Shown: piece by piece, positions 34,336 to 43,877 of the stretch | Layout: the number at the start of each line of letters is the position of its first letter | Numbering within the stretch: the first letter of the stretch is position 1 | NCBI GenBank assembly: GCA_022822265.1 | Contig: JAJECA010000020.1 | Location: 53,524-117,523 of the forward strand | Reading direction: 5' to 3' | DNA from: Acidimicrobiia bacterium | Lineage (GTDB): Bacteria > Actinomycetota > Acidimicrobiia > Acidimicrobiales > Bin134 | DNA length: 64,000 bases | The notes under the pieces: model-generated | Seen by the model: the letters and a program-made list of their open reading frames with translations, nothing else | What the model was told of the DNA's origin: nothing | Database searches by the model: none | Position numbers and translations under genes: made by a program

Positions 34336-36039
34336 ATGAAAACCGGATTACACCCCCAACAGCCGTCGGGAATGCCTACCCACAAGTACCAGGCGTTCGA
34401 GCCGGTCAAGCTGATCGACCGCACCTGGCCCGACGCGGTGCTAACCGGCGCGCCCCGGTGGTGCTCGGTGGACTTGCGGGACGGCAACCAGGCCCTCATC
34501 GAGCCCATGAACCCCGAGCGGAAGTGGAAGATGTTCACCGCATTGGTGGAAGCCGGCTTCAAGGAGATCGAGGTGGGTTTCCCCTCCGCATCGGAGACCG
34601 ACTTCCGGTTCGTGCGGGAGATCATCGAGCAGAAGGCCATCCCCTCAGACGTGCGCATCCAGGTGCTCACCCAGGCTCGCCAAGAGCTCATCGAGCGTAC
34701 CTATGAGGCCATCGACGGCGCGGCCGATGCCATTGTCCACCTGTACAACTCCACTTCCACCGTCCAGCGCCGGGTGGTGTTCGGCCTCGACATGGACGGC
34801 ATCACCGATATCGCCACCCGGGCGGCGGAGTGGTGCCGCTCGCTGGAGCCGCAGGTGCCCAGCACCGAGGTGTACTACGAGTACTCGCCCGAGTCGTTCA
34901 CCGGCACCGAGCTGCCGTTTGCCAAGCGGGTGTGCGACGAGGTGGTGGAGATTTTGGCCGACGGCCACGACAAGCCGGTGATCATCAACCTGCCGGCCAC
35001 CGTGGAGATGTCCACCGCCAACATCTACGGCGACATGATCGAGTGGATGCACCGCAACCTGGCCCGCCGGGACCGGATCGTGCTCAGCCTGCACCCCCAC
35101 AACGACCGGGGGACGGCGGTGGCCGCGGCCGAGTTCGGGCTCATGGCCGGCGCCGACCGGGTGGAGGGAACCCTGTTCGGCAACGGGGAGCGCACCGGCA
35201 ACGTGGATGTGGTGAACCTGGCCATGAACCTGTTCAGCCAGGGGGTGGACCCCGAACTGGACATCTCCGACATCAACGGGCTGCGCCGGGTGGCCGAAGA
35301 CTGCAACCAGCTTCCCATCCACCCCCGCCACCCCTATGTGGGCGACCTGGTGTACACCGCCTTCTCAGGGTCACACCAGGACGCCATCAAGAAGGGGTTC
35401 GAGGCCATGGAGGAGAGCGGCCAGACCCTGTTCGAGGTGCCCTACATTCCCATCGACCCCAAAGACGTGGGCCGCACCTACCAAGACGTGGTGCGGGTTA
35501 ACAGCCAGTCCGGCAAGGGCGGGGTGTCGTACCTGCTCCAGGCCGAGGTGCAGCTCGACCTGCCCCGGCGGATGCAGATCGAGTTCAGCCGGGTGATCCA
35601 GCAGATTGCCGACGAAACCGGCGAGGAAATCACCGCCGACCAGATCCACAGCGAGTTCGCCACCGAGTACCTCGACTTGGACGAGCCCTACCGGCTGAAC
35701 GGCTACGAGTCGGCCCAAAACGCCCGAGGCGCCGACCGCACCGTGGTCACCGCTCGCCTCACCGCCGGCGACGACCAGGTGGTGGTCCACGGCGAAGGCG
35801 CCGGTTCGCTGGACGCCTTCGTGACCGGGCTGAACGAGATCATCGACACCCCGGTAAAGGTGGTGGACTACCACGAGCACGCCCGGGGCGGCGGGACTGA
35901 CGCCGAGGCGGTGGCCTATATCGAGCTGCTGGTGGATGGCCGCGAGCTGTGGGGCTGCGGCATCCACACCGACATCACCACGGCTTCAATGCGGGCCATC
36001 GTGAGCGCGCTGAACCGGGCTTGCGCCGGGTTGGGCTGA
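34336..36039 (+). CDS. leuA: 2-isopropylmalate synthase
   Basis: Condenses acetyl-CoA with 2-oxoisovalerate, the first step of leucine synthesis. The 567-residue protein is the long actinobacterial type: catalytic barrel with SVDLRDGNQAL and the metal-binding LSLHPHNDRGT, then a C-terminal LeuA regulatory domain (VHGEGAGSLDAFVTGLNEII) for leucine feedback. FPSASETDFRFVREIIE is characteristic of mycobacterial/corynebacterial LeuA. ATG start at 34336. Expression is probably set by the attenuator just upstream. The gene lies convergent to a beta-propeller lipoprotein. Confidence 0.96.
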   Translation: MKTGLHPQQPSGMPTHKYQAFEPVKLIDRTWPDAVLTGAPRWCSVDLRDGNQALIEPMNPERKWKMFTALVEAGFKEIEVGFPSASETDFRFVREIIEQKAIPSDVRIQVLTQARQELIERTYEAIDGAADAIVHLYNSTSTVQRRVVFGLDMDGITDIATRAAEWCRSLEPQVPSTEVYYEYSPESFTGTELPFAKRVCDEVVEILADGHDKPVIINLPATVEMSTANIYGDMIEWMHRNLARRDRIVLSLHPHNDRGTAVAAAEFGLMAGADRVEGTLFGNGERTGNVDVVNLAMNLFSQGVDPELDISDINGLRRVAEDCNQLPIHPRHPYVGDLVYTAFSGSHQDAIKKGFEAMEESGQTLFEVPYIPIDPKDVGRTYQDVVRVNSQSGKGGVSYLLQAEVQLDLPRRMQIEFSRVIQQIADETGEEITADQIHSEFATEYLDLDEPYRLNGYESAQNARGADRTVVTARLTAGDDQVVVHGEGAGSLDAFVTGLNEIIDTPVKVVDYHEHARGGGTDAEAVAYIELLVDGRELWGCGIHTDITTASMRAIVSALNRACAGLG

Positions 36040-36043
36040 TCCC

Positions 36044-38353
36044 TCAGTTTGAGTTCAGTTCGAACAGGTCTTCGTAAGCCAATGTGTCCAGATCATTGGC
36101 TTGGAGGGCGTTTTCGGACATGGTCCAAAGGGTGTCGCCGATCACTAGCAGGCGTTGGATTGGCGGGGTCCAGATCCAGCAGATGATGAGCTTCTCGTCG
36201 TCGGCGATGTCGAGCGAGGGGAAATCCTCTCTTGCCCACTCGGTCTTGATGGGCTCGCATTCCTGGTTGCCATAGCGCTCAGGGGCGTCGAGGGGGCAAA
36301 TGCGGGCGATGCTTCCGCCACCGCCAAAAACCTGGGCCACTGCGGAGTCGTCCACCGGGCGGCAGCCTTCGAACACGATCTGCTGCTCGCGGTGTGACAC
36401 CCGGCCGAGCTCGGCCACGCCGTCGCGGTTGACCCGCAGGGTAACTGCGCCGAAGAAGCCCTCCTCGTTATCGTCGTAGTCGTAGCGGGTGAGGGGTATG
36501 GCCACCATTTCTTCAGGCGCCCAGTAGAGGAAGGCCCGGTGGTCCCATTCGGCTTCGCTGTGGGCGTCGGGGAACACGATCACGTCGAGCTCGGTTGGAT
36601 TGGCCGGGTTGCCCACGTCAAACAGAGAGACCTTGGTGCCGCGGGTGCGGCCGGTGTCGTCGGCGTCTTGGCCCACGCCGATGAGGAGGCCATCGCCTAT
36701 GGGGTGCAGGTAGGTGGAGAAGCCGGGGATCTTCAGCTCGCCCGCCACCGACGGTGCAGTGGGACTGGCAAGATCGAGCACGTAGAGGGGATCAACCTGG
36801 CGGAAGGTCACCACATAGCCGATGTCGCCCGCGAAGCGGACCGAGAAGATGCGCTCACCCCGGCCCAGGTTGTCCACCTTGCCCACTTCGGTGAGACGTC
36901 GGCCCTGCTGCTCCAGCACCACCACTTGGCTCTCGGAGGTCTCGGTGTCCCATGGCTCGCCGATGGTGGTGGCCACCCGGAAATGGCCGTTGTGCTCGTC
37001 CATGGAGAACTGGTTGAGCAGGTGGCCCTCAACATTGCCGGTGGCCTCGTAGCGGGCCGGTCCGTCGGGCGACACCGAGAACTTGTGGACGGTGGTGGTC
37101 CACTCCGTTGGCGCCGAAATGCTCACCGAGCTGTCGTCGTCTTCGACGGGCTCGGCCCATACCGGGGTGCTGCCAGCCAAAAACAGCGACTGGCCGGAAC
37201 CGTACAGGGTGTGGCCGTCGGCCAGCACCGAGGCGGCGTCGCCGGTGCCCAGCGGCTCGGCCAGGTTGAAGCTCAGTACCGACAGCACGGTAAACCCGTC
37301 GAACTCGGCGGGAGTGTAGAGCTGGTCGCAATCGGGCAGCAGGCCGGCTCGGGTGCCGTCGGGTCCGTCAAAGCGGTAGGCCGGCAGCCAGGCGCCCAGG
37401 TTGGCGGTAGAGGCGATCTCTTTGTTGACCCGCTCGGCGGCTTCCTCGGCGTCTGGGCCATTGGGGTACACGAATTGGAACTGCGCCGGGTAGCTCGACA
37501 TCGACATCCACACCACGTCACCCACAGAGCGGGCGCTGAGGTAGTTGCCCTCCACCCGCAGCTCCGACACCACCTCCATGGAGGCCGGGCTGGACAAATC
37601 CACTTCTTGGATCAGCGACACCGGGCTGCCCCGGAAGATGATGTCGTCGGCGACAACGTGGTCGCCCTCGAGGTCGCGGGCCGCCACCGGCTCCAGCCAG
37701 TCGGCGTAGCTGGTGGAGAACACCATGGCCCGGTCGTCCCGGATGAAGATCTCCTGTCCCCAGCCCGAGTCCGACTCGCCCACGAGATCGACGCTGCCCA
37801 GGTACCGGGGCTGGTCGCCGGAGACGTCCACATAGTGCAGCCGCCCCTGGGCCACGGCCAGGATGCGGTTTCCGTCGGTCTTGATGATGTCGGGCTCGTC
37901 CACCCCAGCCACCTGCACGTTGGTCGAAGAGAATTCGCCGCCGTCGCTGGTAGCTGGCGCGGCCTCCGGGGCCGGGGCTCCGGAATCGTCGGCCATCATC
38001 TCAGATTCTTCAACCATCATCGGCTCGGGGATGCCGAAGCGAGGCCCCTCGTCCAACCCATAGGGTCCTACCCTGCTGACCGTCTCACTCCGCAGGTAGT
38101 CCAACAGCGTGGCGCAATCTCCAAAGCTGCGAAGCGCCGACAAAAGCTCAACGTCGTCCAATGCCACCAAAGGTTCCGAAGTGCCATCTGGCTCGCCTGC
38201 GGGCCCTCTTGGGGCCTCTACTGTGGACTCGCTGGAAATTCCCCCCGTGATCCCCGGAGAGTCTCCACCGTCAGACGAACAGGCCCCAGCCAGCATGGCC
38301 AGCGCAACGGCCATAGCAGACAGGGCAAGTGCGGTACATCGAAGCTTCAGCAT
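36044..38353 (-). CDS. Beta-propeller domain lipoprotein
   Basis: A 769-residue exported lipoprotein: signal peptide with lipobox LAGAC (MLKLRCTALALSAMAVALAMLAGAC), then an acidic Ser/Gly-rich linker and a long region matching the 'secreted protein with C-terminal beta-propeller' family (DUF/PF09826 type): STNVQVAGVDEPDIIKTDGNRILAV is that family's hallmark. Cysteines near CDQLYTP and CRPVDD may form disulfides. It would be tethered on the outer face of the membrane. Function unknown. Its stop is 5 bp from the leuA stop (convergent). Confidence 0.9.
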   Translation of the reverse strand: MLKLRCTALALSAMAVALAMLAGACSSDGGDSPGITGGISSESTVEAPRGPAGEPDGTSEPLVALDDVELLSALRSFGDCATLLDYLRSETVSRVGPYGLDEGPRFGIPEPMMVEESEMMADDSGAPAPEAAPATSDGGEFSSTNVQVAGVDEPDIIKTDGNRILAVAQGRLHYVDVSGDQPRYLGSVDLVGESDSGWGQEIFIRDDRAMVFSTSYADWLEPVAARDLEGDHVVADDIIFRGSPVSLIQEVDLSSPASMEVVSELRVEGNYLSARSVGDVVWMSMSSYPAQFQFVYPNGPDAEEAAERVNKEIASTANLGAWLPAYRFDGPDGTRAGLLPDCDQLYTPAEFDGFTVLSVLSFNLAEPLGTGDAASVLADGHTLYGSGQSLFLAGSTPVWAEPVEDDDSSVSISAPTEWTTTVHKFSVSPDGPARYEATGNVEGHLLNQFSMDEHNGHFRVATTIGEPWDTETSESQVVVLEQQGRRLTEVGKVDNLGRGERIFSVRFAGDIGYVVTFRQVDPLYVLDLASPTAPSVAGELKIPGFSTYLHPIGDGLLIGVGQDADDTGRTRGTKVSLFDVGNPANPTELDVIVFPDAHSEAEWDHRAFLYWAPEEMVAIPLTRYDYDDNEEGFFGAVTLRVNRDGVAELGRVSHREQQIVFEGCRPVDDSAVAQVFGGGGSIARICPLDAPERYGNQECEPIKTEWAREDFPSLDIADDEKLIICWIWTPPIQRLLVIGDTLWTMSENALQANDLDTLAYEDLFELNSN

Positions 38354-38421
38354 GCAACTAAGACGGTCTGACCCGGCAGGTTGGTTCCCGCAGATCGAAG
38401 GAAATACTCGATTGGAACAAT

Positions 38422-39015
38422 CTATGCCAGCGACGGCATCCAGGCGGGGCGGTTTGACTCAAAGGTGTCGATGGCGTCGGCGTGGGCCAGGGTGAGGCCG
38501 ATGTCGTCGAGGCCGTTCAGCAGGCGGTGCTGGACGGCGCCGTCGAGGGGGAATTCGGCGCCAACACCGGCGGCGGGGGCCGACACGGTGAGCTGTTCGA
38601 CGTCGACGGTGATCTCGATGGAGGGGTTGTGGGCCACCGCGTCAAGCAGAGTGCGAGCCACTTCTTCGCTCACCAGCACGGGGACCAGGCCGTTCTTGGT
38701 GGCGTTGTTGCGGAAGATGTCGCCGAAGCGGGGGGAGATTACCGCCTCGAAGCCGTATTGCTGGATGGCCCAAACTGCGTGCTCCCGGGACGAACCGGTG
38801 CCGAAGTTGGGGCCGGCCACCAGGATGCGGGCCTCGGCGAAGCGAGGGTTGTTGAGCACGAAGTTCGGGTCTTCCCGCCACTCGGAGAACAGGCCCTGTT
38901 CGAAGCCGGTGCGCTCCACCCGCTTGAGCCAGTCGCTGGGGATGATCTGATCGGTGTCCACATCGCTGCGGTCCAGCGGCAGTGCGGTGGCGGTGATAGT
39001 TCGCACCGGCTTCAT
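38422..39015 (-). CDS. leuD: 3-isopropylmalate dehydratase small subunit
   Basis: The swivel-domain subunit of isopropylmalate isomerase. 197 residues with [22 protein letters not shown] near the start and [47 protein letters not shown], the substrate-binding loop with the SSREHA box. The ATG overlaps the leuC stop by 4 bp. LeuC and LeuD act together to isomerise 2- to 3-isopropylmalate. Confidence 0.96.
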   Translation of the reverse strand: MKPVRTITATALPLDRSDVDTDQIIPSDWLKRVERTGFEQGLFSEWREDPNFVLNNPRFAEARILVAGPNFGTGSSREHAVWAIQQYGFEAVISPRFGDIFRNNATKNGLVPVLVSEEVARTLLDAVAHNPSIEITVDVEQLTVSAPAAGVGAEFPLDGAVQHRLLNGLDDIGLTLAHADAIDTFESNRPAWMPSLA

Positions 39016-40412
39016 GACAGGTCACCGGGGGTGGCGAAGGCGCCGGCCACCGCAGTGGCCGCAGCCACTGCGGGCGACACCAGGTGGGTGCGGCCTCCCT
39101 TGCCCTGGCGGCCCTCGAAATTGCGGTTGGAGGTGCTGGCGCACCGCTCGCCGGGGGCCAGCTTGTCGGGATTCATGGCCAAACACATCGAGCAGCCCGG
39201 TTCCCGCCAGTCGAACCCGGCCGCTCTGAACACCTCATGGAGCCCCTCGGCCTCGGCTTGGGCTTTCACCGCACCGGAGCCGGGAACCACAAAGGTGCGC
39301 ACGCCGGGCCGTACCCGGCGACCCTCAACCACGGCGGCCGCCACTCGGAGGTCTTCGATGCGGCTGTTGGTGCAGGAGCCTATGAACACGGTGTCCACCG
39401 GGATCTCCTTGAGTGGGGTGCCGGGCTCCAGGCCCATGTAGTCGAGCGCGCGGGCGGCTGCCTCCCGCCCGCTGCTCTCGGCGAAACCGTCGGGGTGGGG
39501 CACCGCGCCATCGATGGGCGCCACCTGAGCCGGATTCGTGCCCCATGAGACGTGGGGTACCAACTCCGATCCGTCGATCACCACCTCTTTGTCGAATGTG
39601 GCGTCTTCGTCGGTACCCAGGTTGCGCCAGTCGTCGAGGGCGGCGTCCCATGCCGATCCCGAGGGTGCGCCCGGCCGACCATGGAGGTATTCGAAAGTGG
39701 ACTCGTCGGGAGCGATCAAACCCGCCCGGGCCCCGGCCTCGATCGACATGTTGCACACCGTCATGCGCCCCTCCATCGACAGCGATCGGATGACCGATCC
39801 CCGGTACTCGATCACCGAGCCGATGCCCCCGCCGGTGCCGATGCGCCCGATAATGGCCAAGATCACGTCCTTGGCCGTGCAGGTCACCGGCAGTGTGCCG
39901 TCAACGGTCACACTCATGGTGCCGGGGCGCTGCTGGGGGAGGGTTTGGGTGGCCAGCACGTGCTCCACCTCGCTGGTGCCGATGCCGAAGGCCAAGGCGC
40001 CGAAAGCGCCGTGGGTGGAGGTGTGGCTGTCGCCGCACACGATGGTCATGCCCGGCTGGGTGAGGCCCATCTCCGGGCCGATCACGTGCACGATGCCCTG
40101 GCCAGGGCTGCCCATGGGGTAAAGCGTGATGCCGAACTCCTCGCAATTGGTCCGCAGCGTCTCCACCTGCTGGCGGGAGATGGGATCGGCGATGGGCCAG
40201 GCGATGTTGTCGGTGGGCACGTTGTGGTCCTCGGTGGCCACAGTGAGGTCGGGCCGCCGAACGGACCGACCGTTCATGCGCAGACCGTCGAAGGCCTGCG
40301 GGGAGGTCACCTCGTGGATCAAGTGCAGGTCGATGAACAGCAGATCGGGCTCACCGTCGGCTTGGTGAACTACGTGTCGGTCCCAGACCTTTTCACTGAG
40401 GGTTTGGCCCAT
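39012..40412 (-). CDS. leuC: 3-isopropylmalate dehydratase large subunit
   Basis: Aconitase-family large subunit with a [4Fe-4S] cluster. Cluster cysteines are seen in [13 protein letters not shown] and in [13 protein letters not shown] (CxxC). The start [32 protein letters not shown] and [29 protein letters not shown] are typical. 466 residues, normal. ATG with GGAG 6 nt upstream. It follows an alpha/beta hydrolase by 41 bp on the same strand and may be co-transcribed with greA and that gene, which is an odd grouping. Confidence 0.96.
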   Translation of the reverse strand: MGQTLSEKVWDRHVVHQADGEPDLLFIDLHLIHEVTSPQAFDGLRMNGRSVRRPDLTVATEDHNVPTDNIAWPIADPISRQQVETLRTNCEEFGITLYPMGSPGQGIVHVIGPEMGLTQPGMTIVCGDSHTSTHGAFGALAFGIGTSEVEHVLATQTLPQQRPGTMSVTVDGTLPVTCTAKDVILAIIGRIGTGGGIGSVIEYRGSVIRSLSMEGRMTVCNMSIEAGARAGLIAPDESTFEYLHGRPGAPSGSAWDAALDDWRNLGTDEDATFDKEVVIDGSELVPHVSWGTNPAQVAPIDGAVPHPDGFAESSGREAAARALDYMGLEPGTPLKEIPVDTVFIGSCTNSRIEDLRVAAAVVEGRRVRPGVRTFVVPGSGAVKAQAEAEGLHEVFRAAGFDWREPGCSMCLAMNPDKLAPGERCASTSNRNFEGRQGKGGRTHLVSPAVAAATAVAGAFATPGDLS

Positions 40413-40453
40413 TTTCGCTCCGGTTTCTTGAGGCCAGCGGGGTAGAACTGAGG

Positions 40454-41362
40454 CTATCGGCTGGTTTCAGAAGACGATGGATCGGAAGCGATAGCGCTCC
40501 CGGTTTCTGATGTGGCCGGCACGCCAACGGAGTCGAGGGCCTTGCTAAGGCAGTCCCAGAAGCTGTCGAAGTCGGTGACCACCGATGCGTGTCCGCCCCG
40601 ATAGGAGTAGACGCTGATATCGGCAACGGCGTCGGCCAGCTCTTGTTGCAGGTAGTCGGGCACCACGTTGTCGCCCAGGGTGCGGATTTGGGCGATGGGC
40701 ATGGGCAGCTCGGCAATCCAGTCCGATGAGTCGAAGTTGAACAGCTCAGTGCCAGCGTCGAGCATTGCCTGGGGGTCGCCCTTGAGCACCTCGGTCTGGG
40801 CCCATCTTCCGATATTGGTGCCGATGACGTTGAACACGGTCTGCTCCCAGCCCCAGTACCGCAGTTTCACAGGGGCCAGGCGGGAGGCTGCGGCCACAAC
40901 GGGGAGCAGCGAGAAGCGGATGGCCCGAAGCCCTCGGCCTCGGAAGCTGGTGGAGGTGGCGCCCAGAACTAGACCGGCGATCCGATCGGGGGCGTGCCGG
41001 GCGGCCAGCTGCGCGATGGCGCCTCCCATCGAATAGCCCACGCACACGAAGCGGTCGATGCCCAGGGCGTCGGCCACGGCCAGGACATCAGAGGCGCAGT
41101 CGGAGAACTTGAAGCGCCGAGTGGGAAGTCCATCGCCATGGCCTCGATGGTCGAAAGCCACTACCGAGGCCCGCTGCGAAATCGGCTGGAAAGCCGGGTA
41201 CCAGTTCAAATCAGCGGTAACCGTCCAGCCGTGCAGCAACATGACGGTGGGCGAGCCCGGCGGACCCGCGGCCTGGCGAACCAACACCTGCCCCCGCCCG
41301 GGCAGGTCGATGAACTCGCCCGGCGGCAGGGCGGGGCCTATCGGTGCTCCGCTACTGCTCAA
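40454..41362 (-). CDS. Alpha/beta hydrolase
   Basis: A 302-residue alpha/beta-fold hydrolase: oxyanion region [17 protein letters not shown], nucleophile elbow GYSMGGA, conserved [10 protein letters not shown], and a late Asp/His pair (the His probably in [10 protein letters not shown]). Substrate not recognisable. The start is TTG at 41362 within an 18-bp sequence duplicated from the 3' end of greA, so the N-terminal few codons may be of recent origin. Lies between greA and leuCD on the same strand, with 38-41 bp gaps. Confidence 0.85.
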   Translation of the reverse strand: MSSSGAPIGPALPPGEFIDLPGRGQVLVRQAAGPPGSPTVMLLHGWTVTADLNWYPAFQPISQRASVVAFDHRGHGDGLPTRRFKFSDCASDVLAVADALGIDRFVCVGYSMGGAIAQLAARHAPDRIAGLVLGATSTSFRGRGLRAIRFSLLPVVAAASRLAPVKLRYWGWEQTVFNVIGTNIGRWAQTEVLKGDPQAMLDAGTELFNFDSSDWIAELPMPIAQIRTLGDNVVPDYLQQELADAVADISVYSYRGGHASVVTDFDSFWDCLSKALDSVGVPATSETGSAIASDPSSSETSR

Positions 41363-41415
41363 GGGAGACCGTCCGACCTGATCTTCGGGTGAGGTCGCCG
41401 CTACTGCTCAAGGGA
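41349..41415. repeat. 18-bp direct repeat at the greA / hydrolase junction
   Basis: CCGCTACTGCTCAAGGGA occurs at 41349-41366 and again at 41398-41415, 49 bp apart. One copy is the end of greA with its stop, the other holds the TTG start of the hydrolase. Confidence 0.85.
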
Positions 41416-41874
41416 CACGATTTGAACGGACAGAGTCCCTCCAGCAGGGCTCTCAAAGGACACGGTGTCGCCGATGCTCGCCCCGATGATGGCCGCTCCC
41501 ATCGGAGAGGCCGGGGAGATCACGTCGAGCCCGTCGTGGCGCTCCTCGATCGATCCCACCAGGTAGGTCTCGACGTCATCGGGATCGCCGTCGTGGGCCA
41601 CGGTGACCACCGACCCCACCGCCACCGTCGTCCCGTCGCCCGCTTCCACGATCCGGCAGTTGTTCAGAAGAGCGCTGAGCTGGGCGATGCGGGTCTCCAT
41701 CTTCCCCTGCTCGTCTTTGGCCGCGTGGTAGTCGCCGTTCTCGCTCAGGTCTCCCAACTCGCGGGCCGCTTCGATTTTCCGGGCGATGTCAACCCGTCCG
41801 ACTGTGGTGAGTTGTTCGAACTCGGCCCGCAGGCGGTCGTGTGCCGTCTGGGACAGCTCATGGGTTTCCGGCAT
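41401..41874 (-). CDS. greA: Transcription elongation factor GreA
   Basis: Stimulates RNA cleavage in backtracked RNA polymerase. 157 residues from the ATG at 41874 (MPETHELSQ); the tracked TTG at 41883 adds three residues and falls inside the -10 region TAAAAT (41883-41888), so the ATG, 8 nt downstream, is better. The N-terminal coiled coil (LRAEFEQL...ARELGDLSENGDYHAAKDEQGKMETRIAQL) contains the DLSENGDYHAAK tip acidic motif. The C-terminal FKBP-like domain ends VSLEQ. Divergent from leuB. Confidence 0.95.
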   Translation of the reverse strand: MPETHELSQTAHDRLRAEFEQLTTVGRVDIARKIEAARELGDLSENGDYHAAKDEQGKMETRIAQLSALLNNCRIVEAGDGTTVAVGSVVTVAHDGDPDDVETYLVGSIEERHDGLDVISPASPMGAAIIGASIGDTVSFESPAGGTLSVQIVSLEQ

Positions 41875-41930
41875 AAGGAACAATTTTAGCGTTCGCCTTC
41901 GGTGAGGCTGTATTCGTATTCTGATGGGCT

Positions 41931-42911
41931 ATGGCCCATGTGATCGGAGTTCTAGGCGGCGACGGCATCGGGCCCGAGGTTGTAGCCGAGGGCCTGAAAG
42001 TGATGGACGCGGCCGGCGTAGAACTGGACACGGTGCCCTACGACCTCGGGGGGGCTCGCTATCTGCGCGATGGCACCGTGCTGACCGAGGAGATCATGGA
42101 GGAGTGGCGGGGGTTGGACGCCCTCTTTGTGGGGGCGGTGGGCACTCCCGACGTTCCTCCCGGAGTGATCGAGCGGGGGCTGTTGCTGAGGATGCGCTTC
42201 GAGCTCGACCTGTATGTGAACCGCCGGCCGTTTCGAGCATCGGACGGCTCCTTCGAATTTGAGGTGATCCGGGAGAACACCGAGGGAACGTATGCCGGAG
42301 AGGGCGGATTCCTGCGCCGCCACACCCCCCAGGAGGTGGCCACACAGGGATCGGTCAATACCCGCTTCGGCGTTGAGCGGTGCGTTCGCTACGCCTTCGA
42401 GCTGGCCCGCAGCCGCCCGGGGCGCCACCTCACCCTGGTGCACAAGACCAACGTGTTGACCTTCGCCGGTGACCTCTGGGAGCGCACGTTCAACGAGGTG
42501 GCCGAGGATTATCCCGATGTGGCCACCGCCTACAACCATGTGGACGCGGCGTGCATCTACTTCGTGGAAGACCCCAAGAGCTACGACGTGATCGTGACCG
42601 ACAACCTCTTCGGCGACATCCTCACCGATCTCGGCGGGGCAGTATCCGGGGGGATTGGGCTGGCCGCCTCGGCCAATCTGAATCCAGACCGCACGGGGCC
42701 GTCGATGTTTGAGCCGGTCCACGGTTCAGCACCCGATATTGTGGGGACCGGCCGGGCCAACCCCACCGCCGCGATTTTGTCGGCCGCAATGATGGTTGAA
42801 TTCCTCGGCGAGGTCGATGCCGCCAACCGGATACGGGCCGCCTGCGCCGATCCTACAACTCAATATGGGACCACCACCGAGATCGGCGACGCCATCGCAG
42901 AGCGGGTGTGA
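41931..42911 (+). CDS. leuB: 3-isopropylmalate dehydrogenase
   Basis: Oxidative decarboxylation of 3-isopropylmalate. 326 residues with the start IGVLGGDGIGPEVVAEGLKV, the substrate Arg region LLRMRFELDLYVNRRP, RENTEGTYAGEGG and TDNLFGDILTDLGGAVSGGIGLAASANLNPD, all family marks. It is of the shorter actinobacterial LeuB type. ATG at 41931 with TATTCT 8 nt upstream. Followed by ilvE and cimA, so it is first in a branched-chain amino acid operon. Confidence 0.94.
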   Translation: MAHVIGVLGGDGIGPEVVAEGLKVMDAAGVELDTVPYDLGGARYLRDGTVLTEEIMEEWRGLDALFVGAVGTPDVPPGVIERGLLLRMRFELDLYVNRRPFRASDGSFEFEVIRENTEGTYAGEGGFLRRHTPQEVATQGSVNTRFGVERCVRYAFELARSRPGRHLTLVHKTNVLTFAGDLWERTFNEVAEDYPDVATAYNHVDAACIYFVEDPKSYDVIVTDNLFGDILTDLGGAVSGGIGLAASANLNPDRTGPSMFEPVHGSAPDIVGTGRANPTAAILSAAMMVEFLGEVDAANRIRAACADPTTQYGTTTEIGDAIAERV

Positions 42912-42956
42912 GCCCCCAATGATCTACGCAATGCGCGCAGAAAGGAACTGAGCACG

Positions 42957-43877
42957 ATGCCAATCGAGACCACCGAGAAGGTTTGGATGGACGGCGAACT
43001 GGTGGACTGGGCCGACGCCACCGTGCACGTGCTCACCCACACGCTCCACTACGGCAACGGCGTGTTCGAGGGCATTCGGGCCTATGAGACCGACGAGGGC
43101 ACCGCGGTGTTCCGGCTCACCCCCCACATCCGCCGGCTGTTTGCCAGCGCCAAGATCCTCCAGATCGACATCCCATTCACGGTGGACGAGCTGGTGGCCG
43201 CCACCAAGAAGACCGTTGCGGTCAACAACCTGAAGAGCGGCTACATCCGCCCCCTGGCCTATCTGGGCTACGGCGAGATGGGGCTGAACCCGCTGTCTTG
43301 TGAGGTGAACGTGGCCATAGCGGTGTGGCCGTGGGGCACCTATCTAGGCGACGAGGGAATTAGGAACGGCGTGCGGCTCATGGTCAGCTCCTGGCAGCGC
43401 CACGACCCCAACTCGATGCCCACCGCGGCCAAGGGTTGCGGGCACTACATCAACAGCCAGCTGGCCAAGGTGCAGGCGCTGAAGGCCGGCTACGACGAGG
43501 CGATCCTGCTGTCGCCCCAGGGCTATGTGAGCGAGTGCACCGGGGAGAACCTGTTTGTGGTGCGCGACGGCACCATCGTCACCCCGCCCACCTCGGTGGG
43601 GGCGCTGGAGGGGATCACCCAAGACGCCATCCGCACCATGGCCTCTGATCTGGGCATTCCCTATACAACCGACAATCTGCTGCGCAGCGACCTGTACCTG
43701 GCCGACGAGGCGTTCCTGTCGGGTACGGCGGCCGAGGTGGTTCCCATCCGGTCGGTGGACGACCGCGAGATCGGCGACCCCGGTCCTATCACCCGCAAGA
43801 TCCAAGAGGTGTTCCACGACGCGGTGCGGGGTCGACAGGCCCAGTATCGGCACTGGAACGAGCATGTCGACCACTGA
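42957..43877 (+). CDS. ilvE: Branched-chain amino acid aminotransferase
   Basis: Class IV PLP aminotransferase for the last step of Leu, Ile and Val synthesis. 306 residues: KVWMDGELVDWADATVHVLTHTLHYGNGVFEGIRAYET is the standard opening, KVQALKAGYDEAILL carries the PLP lysine, and YVSECTGENLFVV and GITQDAIRTMASDLGI follow. A good ribosome binding site (AAAGGA) precedes the ATG. Overlaps cimA by 14 bp. Confidence 0.95.
   Translation: MPIETTEKVWMDGELVDWADATVHVLTHTLHYGNGVFEGIRAYETDEGTAVFRLTPHIRRLFASAKILQIDIPFTVDELVAATKKTVAVNNLKSGYIRPLAYLGYGEMGLNPLSCEVNVAIAVWPWGTYLGDEGIRNGVRLMVSSWQRHDPNSMPTAAKGCGHYINSQLAKVQALKAGYDEAILLSPQGYVSECTGENLFVVRDGTIVTPPTSVGALEGITQDAIRTMASDLGIPYTTDNLLRSDLYLADEAFLSGTAAEVVPIRSVDDREIGDPGPITRKIQEVFHDAVRGRQAQYRHWNEHVDH

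Noticed and set aside
34336-36039. leuA considered as a second citramalate synthase
   Set aside because: N-terminal and regulatory-domain sequence match long actinobacterial LeuA, and a leucine attenuator precedes it; the cimA at 43864 has the CimA-type features.
36539-38371. 610-codon plus-strand ORF opposite the beta-propeller lipoprotein
   Set aside because: Gly/His/Val-rich shadow without a family match; the minus-strand gene has a lipobox and a family signature.
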